Below, one piece after another: positions 7,397 through 16,411 of a stretch of 42,559 nucleotides of DNA. Source of the DNA: Paraburkholderia madseniana (GTDB lineage Bacteria; Pseudomonadota; Gammaproteobacteria; Burkholderiales; Burkholderiaceae). The position numbers were made by a program, and so were the translations under genes. Every line of letters starts with the position of its first letter. The first letter of the stretch is position 1. The stretch spans positions 1 to 42,559 of the forward strand of contig NZ_VOSW01000081.1 of the NCBI RefSeq assembly GCF_009690905.1, given 5' to 3'. The notes under the pieces are model-generated. The model saw only the letters and a program-made list of their open reading frames with translations. It had not been told where the DNA came from and did no database searches.

Positions 7397-8662
7397 TTAG
7401 TTGGACCGTGTTTCCGCAAGAACAGCGGCGTCGATCTCCTTCGCGGACGGTGGCGGCCCGCCGACCAAAATGCCGGTGTCGACCGCATTGCGGATTTCGA
7501 CATCCGCCAGTCCCACTTCGCGGAACACTTGCTCGTTGTGTTCGCCGCGAAACGCCGGTGCGCTGCGCATTCCAAGCTCGTCATCGGAAAAGCGCCATGG
7601 ATAGCCGTGGATGAGATACGAGCCGCCGCGGCGATCCGGGATCTCGTGCACCGCACCCCACTGCTTTGCCCAATCGGTCTCGGCCAATTCCTTCAGCGTA
7701 CGGATCTGGCCTATCGCGATCTTGGCCTCGTCGAGTTGCGCATCGAGCGTCCTGAGATCGCGGAACGAGAGCATCCACGTCTGGATTACCGCGTGCAGCG
7801 CCTTGTAGTTCTGCAGGCGGCGCTCAGCGGTGCTGAAGCGTGGATCCTGCGCAAGGTCCATGCGGCGCATGGCGCGCAAGTAATTCGGAAACGTGTTGCT
7901 GCCGATGATGCTTTGCGCCGCCACGAACTCTTCGCCACCGGGGCCAACGAAATGCGGGCCGTCGGAGGCGCCGAGGATGCCCGGCTCGGCGCCCGTATCG
8001 ACACCCGCGAGGTCAAGGTGAGCGCGTTCGTTGATCGACAGCATCACGGCAGCCATTGCGACGTCGATGTATTGACCGCGTCCGGTTACTTCACGTTTGC
8101 GCACCGCCGCCAGCACGGCGATGGTCGCCTGCAGGCCCGCATAGACGTCCGCGTGCGACAGGGGATCGGTCCACTTGGGGCCGTCGCTCGCGCTGTCGAA
8201 ATGGCGCAATGTGTTGTGCGTGAATCCCGTTTCAGCCTGCACAGTCGGCGCGTAGGCCATGCGCGAGGCCCAGGGACCTCGCTGGCCGTATCCGGTGATC
8301 GATACGTAGACCAGCTTTGGATTACGCCTTGCGAGCGTCTCGTAGTCGAGTCCAAACCCCTTGAGCGTGCCGGCCCGAAAATTCTCCACGACGATGTCCG
8401 CCTCGTCGCACAGGCGTAGCACAAGCTCGCGTGCGTGCGGCACGTTCAGATCGATGCTGACGTTGCGCTTGCCACTATTCTGCTGCGCGTAGTAGCCGGA
8501 CATGCCGTCGCGATTCGGAAATGCGGCTCGCGACACATCGGGCCGCGGCGGCTCGATCTTGATAACGTCGGCGCCGAGATCGGCCAGCGTGCGGGCACAC
8601 AGCGGACCCGCCAGCACCCGCGAAAAATCGACGACCTTGAGTCCTTCGAGCGGTCCGGCCAT
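7397..8662 (-). CDS. CaiB/BaiF family (class III) CoA-transferase
   Basis: A 421-residue protein that moves CoA between acyl-CoA and a free carboxylic acid. It shows LEGLKVVDFSRVLAGPLCAR, LGADVIKIEPP, GKRNVSIDLN and VYVSITGYGQRGPW. It also has the active-site region DPLSHADVYAGL, with the Asp that forms the acyl anhydride intermediate. The start at 8662 has GAAGGG upstream and lies one base after the stop of the crotonase gene, so the two are translationally coupled. Together they likely activate and process a carboxylic acid, with the lost MFS gene as importer. The substrate is not predictable from sequence. Confidence 0.9.
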   Translation of the reverse strand: MAGPLEGLKVVDFSRVLAGPLCARTLADLGADVIKIEPPRPDVSRAAFPNRDGMSGYYAQQNSGKRNVSIDLNVPHARELVLRLCDEADIVVENFRAGTLKGFGLDYETLARRNPKLVYVSITGYGQRGPWASRMAYAPTVQAETGFTHNTLRHFDSASDGPKWTDPLSHADVYAGLQATIAVLAAVRKREVTGRGQYIDVAMAAVMLSINERAHLDLAGVDTGAEPGILGASDGPHFVGPGGEEFVAAQSIIGSNTFPNYLRAMRRMDLAQDPRFSTAERRLQNYKALHAVIQTWMLSFRDLRTLDAQLDEAKIAIGQIRTLKELAETDWAKQWGAVHEIPDRRGGSYLIHGYPWRFSDDELGMRSAPAFRGEHNEQVFREVGLADVEIRNAVDTGILVGGPPPSAKEIDAAVLAETRSN

Positions 8663-8663
8663 G

Positions 8664-9440
8664 TCAATTCCCTTCGAAAATAGCGGTACCTGGCCCGGCC
8701 TTATCGAAGGCCTCCAATCCGCGCTTGAGATCCTGCGACGCCCAGATCGGCTTTTGCAGTTCGAACATCGCTTCGTCGGCGGCAGCGACTCCCTCGTTGA
8801 CGGCGACCCGCACGAGCTGCTTGGTCGCGGCATGCGCGACGGTCGGCCCGGCCGCCAGTTCCTGCGCAACCGACAACGCGACTTCGTCGAGTTTGTCGTC
8901 GGGTACAACAAGATTGATCAGGCCCCAGCGTTCGAGCGTCGCCGCGTCGTAACGGCGGCCGAGCATCGCGAGCTCTTTCGCACGCGCCGGGCCGGCACGC
9001 ATCACCTGACGCTGGATGCCACCGAGCAGCGGATGCAAGCCGAGCGCGACCTCGACCGATCCGATCTTGGCTGATGCGGCGACCACGCTGAAGTCGCAGG
9101 CGAGCGCCACTTCGAAGCCACCGCCAAGGCATGTACCGTTCACCGCGACGACGATCGGGATCGGTAGTGTCTCGAAGCCGCGAAGCACCTCGAGCGGATC
9201 CATCAGAGCCTTGCCTTGCGTGGCAATGCGATCCGGAAAAAGTGACACCTCAGCACCCGCCGAGAAGTGCCGCAGACCGCTGCGCAGCAGGATCGCGCGC
9301 GAGCCGCGTTTTACCGCCTCGTCGAATTCATCGAGTAGCGCGCGATACAGCGTCGGACCCATCAGGTTATGGGGGCGACGGTTCATCGTAAGAACCGTCA
9401 CATGACCTTTGAGTTCCTTCAGAACAATTGCTTCGTCCAT
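8664..9440 (-). CDS. Enoyl-CoA hydratase/isomerase (crotonase) family protein
   Basis: A 258-residue crotonase. The oxyanion-hole segments are HFSAGAEVSLF and GTCLGGGFEVALACD. The two glutamates that act in hydratases are both present: Glu110 in GGGFEVA and Glu130 in GSVEVALGL. A true hydratase is therefore plausible, although the family also contains isomerases and hydrolases. GGAGCAAGA precedes the ATG. It is the first gene of a minus-strand operon with the CoA-transferase and the broken MFS gene. Confidence 0.88.
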   Translation of the reverse strand: MDEAIVLKELKGHVTVLTMNRRPHNLMGPTLYRALLDEFDEAVKRGSRAILLRSGLRHFSAGAEVSLFPDRIATQGKALMDPLEVLRGFETLPIPIVVAVNGTCLGGGFEVALACDFSVVAASAKIGSVEVALGLHPLLGGIQRQVMRAGPARAKELAMLGRRYDAATLERWGLINLVVPDDKLDEVALSVAQELAAGPTVAHAATKQLVRVAVNEGVAAADEAMFELQKPIWASQDLKRGLEAFDKAGPGTAIFEGN

Positions 9441-9572
9441 TCTTGCTCCATTTCGTCGGGTTCAGGTGTTTTCCGAATTGCATGTAAACATGCATAACAT
9501 GTGAGCTCCAGTGTGAGCGGCGCCCGCACCGTCATACAGTGCGTTCGGCCTCGGTAGTTGCCAGTAAGCATC

Positions 9573-9869
9573 TCAGTCGTCGACACCCGCGACGACGCGC
9601 GCATCCCTTTCGGCTCCGTCCGCCAGTACTGCTAACGCTTTCTGATACGCCTCACTCTGAAACGTGGCGAGAGCCTGTTCGAAGCTCGGGAATTCGACCA
9701 CGACGGTCCGTTCCTTGAGACCCGCTTCGAATGCAACGACCTCTCCGCCTCGCACCAGGAATTTTCCGCCCGCCGCTTTCACCACCTGTGTTGCGAGGAC
9801 GCCGTATGCCGCGAGCTTGCTTGCGTCATGGACCGCCCGATACGCTGCTACCCAATATCCCTTTGCCAT
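9573..9869 (-). CDS. DUF1330 family protein
   Basis: A 98-residue protein beginning MAKGYWVAAYRAVHD, with GGKFLVRGGEVVAFEAGLKE and VVVEFPSFEQALATFQSEAY. This is the DUF1330 type of small dimeric alpha/beta-barrel protein; function is generally unknown. AGAGGAAGCGAA precedes the ATG. It is upstream of, and on the same strand as, the crotonase operon (gap 132 bp) and divergent from the aldehyde dehydrogenase gene across paired TAAC-N3-GTTA sites. A role in the same catabolic route is inferred from position only. Confidence 0.85.
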   Translation of the reverse strand: MAKGYWVAAYRAVHDASKLAAYGVLATQVVKAAGGKFLVRGGEVVAFEAGLKERTVVVEFPSFEQALATFQSEAYQKALAVLADGAERDARVVAGVDD

Positions 9870-9904
9870 TTCGCTTCCTCTGTTGAAAAAATACCTGATC
9901 ATAG

Positions 9905-9982
9905 TAACACCGTTAACATGAAGATCTATGAGGGTTATTCCTGGCCTCAAAAATGGGTGCAAGGGATTAGATAACGGTGTTA
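9905..9982. promoter_or_regulatory. Two TAAC-N3-GTTA operator-like sites in a divergent promoter region
   Basis: TAACACCGTTA (9905-9915) and TAACGGTGTTA (9972-9982) are each short palindromes and both are followed by ACATGAA. The central triplets are reverse complements of each other. They lie 67 bp apart between the DUF1330 gene and the aldehyde dehydrogenase gene, so one regulator could control both directions. Confidence 0.5.
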
Positions 9983-10031
9983 ACATGAAACCATGCGATG
10001 ACTCAATGCCAACCTTTTCGTGGAGAACCTC

Positions 10032-11438
10032 ATGCCGTACACGACTGTCAATCCTGCTACCGGCGAACTGCTCGCCACCTACGAGGACATATCCGACCCG
10101 TTGCTCGAAGCGAAGCTCGCTGCCGCGCAGCGAGCTTTTGAAACCGACTGGCGTCGCCGTCCGGTCAGCGATCGGGCACGCATTGTGTCTCGCGCCGCGG
10201 CGCTGTTGCGGGAGAAGGCCGACGAATACGCGGGCTATCTGACGCTGGAAATGGGCAAGCGCGCCGGCGAAGCGCGCAAGGAAGTGGAATCGTCGGCGAG
10301 CATTCTCGACTACTACGCAAAGCATGCGCACGCGTATCTGCAACCGCGCCCGCTCGCGGAAGCGCCCGGCGCAGCCGTGCACATCGAGCCAATCGGCGTG
10401 CTCTTCGGCATCGAGCCGTGGAATTTTCCGTACTACCAGATTGCGCGCGTAGCCGGGCCGCAACTGATGGTGGGCAACGTCCTGCTGCTCAAGCATGCGG
10501 AAAGCGTGCCGCAGTCGGCGTTGGCCTTCGCTCGATTGTTCGAAGAGGCAGGCGCGCCCGAAGGCGTATATACGAATCTGTTTATCTCGATCGAGCAGGC
10601 CGGCCGCGTCATCGACGACCCGCGCGTCCAGGGCGTGACCCTGACGGGCAGCGAGCGCGCCGGTGCCGCCGTCGCCGAGCGTGCCGGCCGCAATCTGAAG
10701 AAGGTCGTGCTCGAACTGGGCGGCAGCGACCCATTCATCGTGCTCGAGGATGCGCCGCTCGACTGGTCGATCCAGAGCGCGGTCGCGGGCCGCATGCTCA
10801 ATGCGGGTCAATGCTGCGTTGGTTCCAAGCGCATCATCGTGGTTGGCAAGGCGCGCGGGGACGCTTTCCTCGAGGGCTTCGCGAAGCGGATGGCAGCGCT
10901 CGAGACGGGCGACCCAGCCGATCCGGCGACCGCCGTCGCCCCGCTTTCGTCCGAGCGCGCGTTGACGCTGCTGCTTGAGCAGATCGATCGCGCGGCTTCG
11001 CACGGCGCACGCATCGTGTGTGGCGGCACGCGCGTCGAACGCCCGGGCTTTTACTTGCAACCGACCGTTCTGGCCGACATCTCGCCGCAGAATCCGGTCT
11101 TCGCCGAAGAACTGTTCGGCCCGGTCGCCGCCTTCCACGTCGTCGAGGACGAAGCCGCCGCAATTGCGCTCGCCAACGGCACGCCATTCGGTCTCGGTGC
11201 GTCGGTGTTCACCGCGGATACCGAACGCGGCGAGCGGGTTGCCGCGCAGATCGAGAGCGGCATGGTGTTCGTCAATCAGCCGTTCGCAACGGCGGCGGAA
11301 CTGCCGTTCGGCGGCGTCAAGCGTTCAGGTTTTGGCCGAGAGCTTTCTCAACTGGGATTCGACGAGTTCGTCAACAAGAAGCTGATCAGAGTTGCCCCCG
11401 TCGGGGCGGCACCGTTCGGCCCCGCGCGGGCCGCTTGA
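10032..11438 (+). CDS. NAD(P)-dependent aldehyde dehydrogenase, succinate-semialdehyde type
   Basis: A 468-residue aldehyde dehydrogenase superfamily enzyme that oxidises an aldehyde to the acid. The cofactor region is FGIEPWNFPYYQI, the general-base region LELGGSDP, and the catalytic cysteine is Cys262 in NAGQCCVGSKR. LFGPVAAFHV and PFGGVKRSGFGRELS complete the family signature. Overall it is closest to the GabD/Sad group. The start at 10032 (MPYTTVNPATGEL) has GGAG upstream. The BKACE gene follows after 78 bp on the same strand, and divergent operators precede it. Confidence 0.9.
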   Translation: MPYTTVNPATGELLATYEDISDPLLEAKLAAAQRAFETDWRRRPVSDRARIVSRAAALLREKADEYAGYLTLEMGKRAGEARKEVESSASILDYYAKHAHAYLQPRPLAEAPGAAVHIEPIGVLFGIEPWNFPYYQIARVAGPQLMVGNVLLLKHAESVPQSALAFARLFEEAGAPEGVYTNLFISIEQAGRVIDDPRVQGVTLTGSERAGAAVAERAGRNLKKVVLELGGSDPFIVLEDAPLDWSIQSAVAGRMLNAGQCCVGSKRIIVVGKARGDAFLEGFAKRMAALETGDPADPATAVAPLSSERALTLLLEQIDRAASHGARIVCGGTRVERPGFYLQPTVLADISPQNPVFAEELFGPVAAFHVVEDEAAAIALANGTPFGLGASVFTADTERGERVAAQIESGMVFVNQPFATAAELPFGGVKRSGFGRELSQLGFDEFVNKKLIRVAPVGAAPFGPARAA

Positions 11439-11516
11439 ACGGGGTGTCTGACGCTGCTCCCACGGCGAAGCGCGTGATTGTGGCGCCTCGTCCCTCTTTC
11501 CCTTTGACCGAACACT

Positions 11517-12401
11517 ATGATGAACAAGACGATTATCAGTTGCGCGCTTACTGGAAGCGACGATACCCCGCGGCTGAACCCTGCAGTGCCTGTCACGCCC
11601 GAGCAAATCGCCAATGAGGCCATTGCTGCATGTGAAGCCGGTGCGAGCATCGCTCACATTCATGTTCGTGACCCCAAGACTGGCGTTCCAAGCACTGAAC
11701 TGTCGCTCTACAGAGAAGTCGTTTCGCGTATCCGCGATAGTGGGTGCCCGATATTGATCAATCTGACGACGGGCCCGGGTGCACGTTTCGTTCCCAGCGA
11801 CGAAGACCCGAACCGGGGAAGTGAATTGAGTACGATGATGACGCCTGAGGCTCGTGTCCGGCATGTGCTCGAGTTGCGTCCGGAAATCTGCACTCTGGAC
11901 GTAGCGACCATGAACTTCGGCAATCGCGCATTCGTCAACGTGCCCGACCATCTCGTCAAAATGGCAAGCTTGATCGAGGAAGCAGGCGTGAAGCCTGAAA
12001 TCGAGGTATTTGATCTGGGGCACGTTCGCCTCGCGCGCCACCTGATCGAAACGCAGGGGATTCTGCAGGCTCCGCTGTTCCAGTTGTGTCTTGGTGTGCC
12101 ATGGGGAGCGGCCGCCGACACCGAGAGCCTTCTTCAGATGAAACGCTATCTGCCCGAGAACGCCCGTTGGTCGGCGTTCGGCATCTCGCGCGCGCAATTT
12201 CCGATCGTGGCGCAAAGCGTGATTCTTGGCGGACATGTCCGCGTCGGCCTCGAGGACAATCTTTATCTTGCCAAAGGGGAACTGGCGCCAGGCAATGCAG
12301 CGCTGGTCAAACGTGCGGTCAGTATCGTCAGAAGCATCGGCGCGGACGTGGCAACGCCTGACGAGGCTCGCAGCATACTCGGCCTTCCCCGTCGCCAATA
12401 G
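11517..12401 (+). CDS. BKACE-type beta-keto acid cleavage enzyme (DUF849)
   Basis: A 294-residue TIM-barrel enzyme that uses a divalent metal to cleave a beta-keto acid with acetyl-CoA, giving acetoacetate and a new CoA ester. The Kce (3-keto-5-aminohexanoate cleavage) enzyme is the founding member. It shows the metal-binding HIHVRDP, PEICTLDVATMNFGN, PEIEVFDLGH and HVRVGLEDN with the conserved Glu. The substrate is set by variable residues and is not clear here. ATG codons at 11517 and 11520 are both possible and neither has a clear ribosome-binding site. It follows the aldehyde dehydrogenase gene, so a catabolic role using both is likely. Confidence 0.88.
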   Translation: MMNKTIISCALTGSDDTPRLNPAVPVTPEQIANEAIAACEAGASIAHIHVRDPKTGVPSTELSLYREVVSRIRDSGCPILINLTTGPGARFVPSDEDPNRGSELSTMMTPEARVRHVLELRPEICTLDVATMNFGNRAFVNVPDHLVKMASLIEEAGVKPEIEVFDLGHVRLARHLIETQGILQAPLFQLCLGVPWGAAADTESLLQMKRYLPENARWSAFGISRAQFPIVAQSVILGGHVRVGLEDNLYLAKGELAPGNAALVKRAVSIVRSIGADVATPDEARSILGLPRRQ

Positions 12402-12465
12402 AACGGGCGGAGAGCGGGATCGCCTCCCCTAAGAACGCTGCGTTGCGAAGATCAATGGTTTTACC

Positions 12466-12489
12466 CGGTAGCCTGTCCTTGGGCTACCG
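12466..12489. repeat. Inverted repeat CGGTAGCC-N8-GGCTACCG
   Basis: Perfect 8-bp arms about 65 bp after the BKACE stop. There is no T run after it, so it is not a classical intrinsic terminator. It could stabilise the 3' end of the mRNA. Confidence 0.4.
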
Positions 12490-12588
12490 ATACCGCCGCC
12501 TCACTCATGTCAAGTTCATCCTTTCTCGCAAGAGAATTAGATGTTCTGACATAAGAAACGCGGCATTTATTGATGCATGGAGACAAAA

Positions 12589-13020
12589 ATGCCTTTGTGG
12601 AATATCTATCATCCGGTCGGCGCCTACACTGCAGATGACAAGCAGGAGATGGCCAAGCGAATCGTCGACGTTTATATCATTCCTCGCTTCTATGTAGGCG
12701 TTCTGTTTCATGAACAGCCGAAAGACTCCTTCTTCATGGGAGGGGAGTCGCGAGACGACTTTGTCAGAATCAGATTAGACCATTTCGCCAGACACATCGC
12801 CAAGGACCCCGAATGGACGAAGTCCTGGCTCCGCAAGGCGAACGCCGCGATTGCGCCATTTGTCCAGGATCGAGGCTATCACTACGAGTTGCATGTCGGC
12901 GAAACGCCGCAAGAACTGTGGTTGATCGACGGCATTCGACCACCTCGGCCTGATACGGAAGCTGAGAAGAAATGGAAGCTTGAAAACCGGGCGTCGCCAT
13001 ATGATCCGAGCGAAGGTTGA
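12589..13020 (+). CDS. Tautomerase superfamily protein, cis-CaaD-like
   Basis: A 143-residue protein beginning MPLWNIYHPVG. Removal of Met exposes Pro1, the catalytic base of tautomerases. FVRIRLDHFARH, HYELHVGETPQELW and FHEQPKDSFFMGGE fit the 4-oxalocrotonate tautomerase group close to cis-3-chloroacrylate dehalogenase. Compared with relatives I recall, the segment DVYIIPRFYV is about 4 residues short, near where cis-CaaD has a catalytic His, so dehalogenase activity is doubtful. The start at 12589, not the in-frame ATG at 12577, is chosen because it puts Pro at position 1 and has GGAG 8 bases upstream. Confidence 0.82.
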   Translation: MPLWNIYHPVGAYTADDKQEMAKRIVDVYIIPRFYVGVLFHEQPKDSFFMGGESRDDFVRIRLDHFARHIAKDPEWTKSWLRKANAAIAPFVQDRGYHYELHVGETPQELWLIDGIRPPRPDTEAEKKWKLENRASPYDPSEG

Positions 13021-13147
13021 ATCGGTCAGTTTCGTCTGAAGCAGCGTCGCCTACTGCAAGGACCGCGGCGCCCGCGTCGTCGGCGGACGTGCATCGCGTC
13101 GCGCCCGCAGGGGCGCGATTAACACCGTCACTCGAAGGAGAAACCAC

Positions 13148-14167
13148 GTGAAGGCCCTGATCATCGAACACAACGGCGAGCCGTCAGAGGTCGTCCATTG
13201 GCGTGATTTGCCCGAGCCCACGCCCGGGCCAGCTGAAGTCCGCGTGAGGATGCTGCTGACGCCCGTGCACCCGTCCGACTTGCACGTCATCCGTGGACGT
13301 TTCGCCCCTCAGCGTCAGCCCGAACTGCCCGCTTCGCCCGGGTCCGAGGGCGTCGGAATCATCGACGCCGTCGGCAGCGACGTGCCGCGCTCGCGGATCG
13401 GAGAGCGCGTCGTTTTGCTGGACGTGCCCGGAACCTGGAGAGAGCAAGTCATCAGTCCGGGCGCCCGCGCGATTCCTGTACCGGCGGCGATCTCCGACGA
13501 GGACGCCGCGCAGGCCCTGATCAACCCGATGACCGCATGGGCGATGACGATGTCGGAGCACCAGCTTGGACGCGGCGACTGGCTTGTCCAGAGCGCGGCC
13601 GGCTCGACGGTCGGTCGCCTCGTGCTGCAGATCGCGAAAGCGGAGGGGTTCCGCACCATCAACCTCGTACGCCGTGAAGAGCAGGTCGCCGAGATCCAGG
13701 ATCTTGGCGGTGACGTCGTGCTATGTACCGCGGACGAACGCTGGCCCGAGCAATTGAAGGAGGCCACCGGCAGCAATGGCATCGTGAGCGCGATCGATTG
13801 CGTCGCTGGTCGCACCGGCGCCATGCTTGCGCGTCAGTTGGCCCCGAATGGATGCCTGCTCGTCTACGGAGCCTTGTCGTCGCACCGCCAGACCGACCCG
13901 GCGGCCTTCGAGATGCCGATTTTCGCCCCGGCGCTTGTCTACTCGAGTGCCGAGGTACGCGGCTGGCTCATCTTCTCGTGGCTCGCGCGCAAGGGGGTGA
14001 ATGAGGGCAGCCAGACGCTGCGCAGCCTGCTCGATCGCATGGCCGAGGGCACCTTGAAGCCGCCGGCAGCGCGCCGCTACCACGTCGATCGCGCACTCGA
14101 AGCCTTCACGGCCGCGGAGAGCGCCGCACACGACGCCAAACCGCTGTTGGCGTTCGCGGAGGGCTGA
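13148..14167 (+). CDS. Medium-chain dehydrogenase/reductase, enoyl reductase-like
   Basis: A 339-residue protein of the zinc-independent MDR branch. GEPSEVVHWRDLPEPTPGPAEV, HPSDLHVIRGRF and LPASPGSEGVGIIDAVG mark the GroES-like domain. The nucleotide-binding site is QSAAGSTVGRLVLQIAK, of the AASSXVG type seen in mitochondrial-type trans-2-enoyl-CoA reductases (MECR) and quinone reductases. Zinc-binding Cys/His residues are not in place. The GTG start follows GAAGGAG. It stands 127 bp after the tautomerase gene on the same strand. The substrate is probably an enoyl thioester or enone, which is inference. Confidence 0.82.
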   Translation: MKALIIEHNGEPSEVVHWRDLPEPTPGPAEVRVRMLLTPVHPSDLHVIRGRFAPQRQPELPASPGSEGVGIIDAVGSDVPRSRIGERVVLLDVPGTWREQVISPGARAIPVPAAISDEDAAQALINPMTAWAMTMSEHQLGRGDWLVQSAAGSTVGRLVLQIAKAEGFRTINLVRREEQVAEIQDLGGDVVLCTADERWPEQLKEATGSNGIVSAIDCVAGRTGAMLARQLAPNGCLLVYGALSSHRQTDPAAFEMPIFAPALVYSSAEVRGWLIFSWLARKGVNEGSQTLRSLLDRMAEGTLKPPAARRYHVDRALEAFTAAESAAHDAKPLLAFAEG

Positions 14168-14287
14168 GCTTCGCCCGTGTCATCGTCGCAGGCGGCTTTG
14201 CGCCGCTCGGCGGCCGCGATTGGCGGGAGCGGATGAAGCTTGATCGAAGGTTGAAGTAAGACGGCATCAATCAGGCGCGACTGACGG

Positions 14288-15619
14288 TCAGTAGGTCCGT
14301 TCGGCGATAACTCGGGCCACCGTTTCCAGGGACCGCGTGAGCGTAGCGAGGTCGACGGACCCGATTGCCAATCGGATGGCGTGAGGCACATGAGCCGACG
14401 TCGAGAACGGCAGGGCTGTCGACACGGAAACCCGCTCGCGCATCAACGCCATCGCAATCTCGTCCGCGCGAACCTCCTGTGCCAGAGGGAGCCACACGAA
14501 GTACGAACAGGGATGGCCGACCCTCTTCAACGGGCCCAGAATGTCGGCGACGAGGCTCTGACGCATCGCGGCATCGCGTCGCTTCTCCTCTTCAAGCCGA
14601 GCCACCGTGCCGTCTTCCATCCAGCCGCAGCCAATGGCCGTCATGATCGCCGGGGTGTTCCAGGTTGTCGCCCGGATCGCCCGTTCGAGCTTGGGAATCC
14701 ATTTGCTCGGTGCACAGACGAAACCGACGCGCAGCCCTGTCGCGACACTCTTCGACAAGCTCGATACATAGACCGTCGCCTCCGGCGCAAGCGATGCCAA
14801 CGGAGGCGGCGCACCTTCAGCCAGGAATGCGTAGGCCCCGTCTTCGATGAGTATCAGTCCGTGGTGCCGGGCGATGGCGACAAGGTCCCGACATCGCGTC
14901 GCGCTCATCACCCAGCCAAGCGGGTTGTGCAGCGTCGGCATGACGTAGACGGCGCGTACTCGTCGTTGCTTGCACAGAGCCGCCAATGCGCCCAGATCGG
15001 GGCCGCGCCCAGCGGCCGGGATCGGCACGAGCTCCAGCCGATTGGCCTCGGCAGCGAGTTTGAATCCCGGGTAAGTCAGCGCGTCCACCGCCACGACGTC
15101 GCCGGGCTCGAGTAACGCCATGGCGGCCGTCGTCAACCCGTGCTGTGCGCCGCTCACGAGCAATGTCGTTTCGACCGTTGCTGGCAACCCCCGGCTGGCC
15201 AGGTGACGCGCCGCCGTCGCGCGCTCGTGCTCGCGCCCGCCGTGGGGCTGGTATCGAAGCAGAGACTCCAGGTCACCTGCAACAGCGAGTTGGCGCAGCG
15301 CCGCCCTGAGAAGGTCAGTCTGGCCGGGCGACGACGGATAGTTGAAGCTCAGGTCTACTGTGTCCGCGCTCCACGCACTCAGGTCGATGCCCTGACCTCG
15401 AGGGAGCGCCTCCTTGACGAATGTGCCACGGCCGGTTTCGCCGCTCACCAAACCCATCTCCTGCAACTCCGCATAAACACGCGTGGCCGTGACCAGCGCC
15501 AGGCCTTCGCGAGCAGCGAGGTCGCGGTGCGTTGGCAGACGCGTCCCGGGACGCAGACGGCCTGCACGGATATCGGCCGCGAGACGGTCGACCAGTTGCT
15601 TGTAGCGCGGCTGAGCCAT
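14288..15619 (-). CDS. MocR-type GntR regulator with aminotransferase domain
   Basis: A 443-residue fusion. An N-terminal GntR winged helix (QLVDRLAADIRAGRLRPGTRLPTHRDLA) is joined to a fold-type I aminotransferase domain with LVSGAQHGL, MPTLHNPLGWVMS and the PLP-binding lysine in SSLSKSVATGLRVGF. MocR proteins sense PLP or amino compounds and regulate an adjacent, often divergent gene. Here that is the DJ-1 protein gene at 15710. ATG 15619 gives the family start MAQPRYKQLVD. The 90-bp shared promoter region is AT-rich (around 15640-15662) and probably holds the binding sites. Confidence 0.88.
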   Translation of the reverse strand: MAQPRYKQLVDRLAADIRAGRLRPGTRLPTHRDLAAREGLALVTATRVYAELQEMGLVSGETGRGTFVKEALPRGQGIDLSAWSADTVDLSFNYPSSPGQTDLLRAALRQLAVAGDLESLLRYQPHGGREHERATAARHLASRGLPATVETTLLVSGAQHGLTTAAMALLEPGDVVAVDALTYPGFKLAAEANRLELVPIPAAGRGPDLGALAALCKQRRVRAVYVMPTLHNPLGWVMSATRCRDLVAIARHHGLILIEDGAYAFLAEGAPPPLASLAPEATVYVSSLSKSVATGLRVGFVCAPSKWIPKLERAIRATTWNTPAIMTAIGCGWMEDGTVARLEEEKRRDAAMRQSLVADILGPLKRVGHPCSYFVWLPLAQEVRADEIAMALMRERVSVSTALPFSTSAHVPHAIRLAIGSVDLATLTRSLETVARVIAERTY

Positions 15620-15709
15620 ATCGGAATGTATCCATGACAATTATTTGATTGTATTAATTATCGGCTCTACGATGGCTCATCACAACCTCTCTACCCGCAC
15701 GAGGACGTC

Positions 15710-16306
15710 ATGCACATCGCCATCCTGACCTTTGAGGGCTTTAACGAACTCGACTCGCTGATCGCGCTAAACATCCTCAACCGGGTCAAAAAGCCCGGCT
15801 GGCGGGTTTCGATCGCCAGCCCGTCAGCGAGGGTGCGGTCGATGAACGGCGTGGCGCTGGAGGCGCAAGCGTCGCTGCAGGACGCATGCGAGGCCGACGC
15901 GGTGCTGGTCGGCAGCGGGATAAAGACCCGGGACGTTGCTGCCGATGCCGAGTTGATGTCGCAGCTAAGGCTCGACCCGACGCGCCAGTTGCTCGGTGCG
16001 CAGTGCTCGGGCACGCTGATACTTGCGAAGCTGGGCCTGCTGGACGGCGTTCCGGCGTGTACGGACGTGACCACCAAACCGTGGGTCGAAGAAGCCGGCG
16101 TGGCGGTGCTCAACCAGCCGTTCGTGGCGAAGCAGAACGTCGCGACGGCAGGCGGGTGCCTGTCGTCGCAGTATCTGGCGGCCTGGTTCATCGCGCGTCT
16201 GGAGGGTGTCGAGGCTGCACGCAACGCGATTCAGTATGTCGCCCCAGTGGGAGAGAAGGAGACCTACGTGACGCGTGCAATAGCGAACATCTCGCCATTC
16301 CTCTAA
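15710..16306 (+). CDS. DJ-1/PfpI family protein
   Basis: A 198-residue protein starting MHIAILTFEGFNELDSLIAL. The nucleophile-elbow Cys is in GAQCSGTLILAKLGLLDG, typical of DJ-1/PfpI proteins, and TAGGCLSSQYLAAWFI follows. Members act as deglycase-like, isonitrile hydratase-like or chaperone proteins, and the exact role is not visible. It is divergent from a MocR regulator that probably activates it. Confidence 0.85.
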   Translation: MHIAILTFEGFNELDSLIALNILNRVKKPGWRVSIASPSARVRSMNGVALEAQASLQDACEADAVLVGSGIKTRDVAADAELMSQLRLDPTRQLLGAQCSGTLILAKLGLLDGVPACTDVTTKPWVEEAGVAVLNQPFVAKQNVATAGGCLSSQYLAAWFIARLEGVEAARNAIQYVAPVGEKETYVTRAIANISPFL

Positions 16307-16411
16307 GGAAATACGGCATCTGAAAACTGCGTATCGCGTACCTGGAATCGAGTACCTGGACGACACCGCGCCCCCAACGGGAAAAACCCACAGTGCGAGG
16401 GGCCCGCCTGG

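Noticed and set aside
7253..8419. 388-codon plus-strand open frame opposite the CoA-transferase gene
   Set aside because: The minus strand encodes a complete conserved enzyme; the plus frame has shadow composition rich in Arg, His and Val and no motifs.
9870..11138. Long minus-strand open frame antisense to the aldehyde dehydrogenase gene
   Set aside because: It is a GC-rich shadow frame with no family features; only its last 98 codons, the DUF1330 protein, are real.
12466..12489. Inverted repeat as an intrinsic terminator of the BKACE gene
   Set aside because: No T run follows the stem, so it is listed only as a repeat.
14381..15115. 244-codon plus-strand open frame opposite the MocR gene
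   Set aside because: Arg-rich shadow frame without motifs; the minus strand carries all conserved residues.
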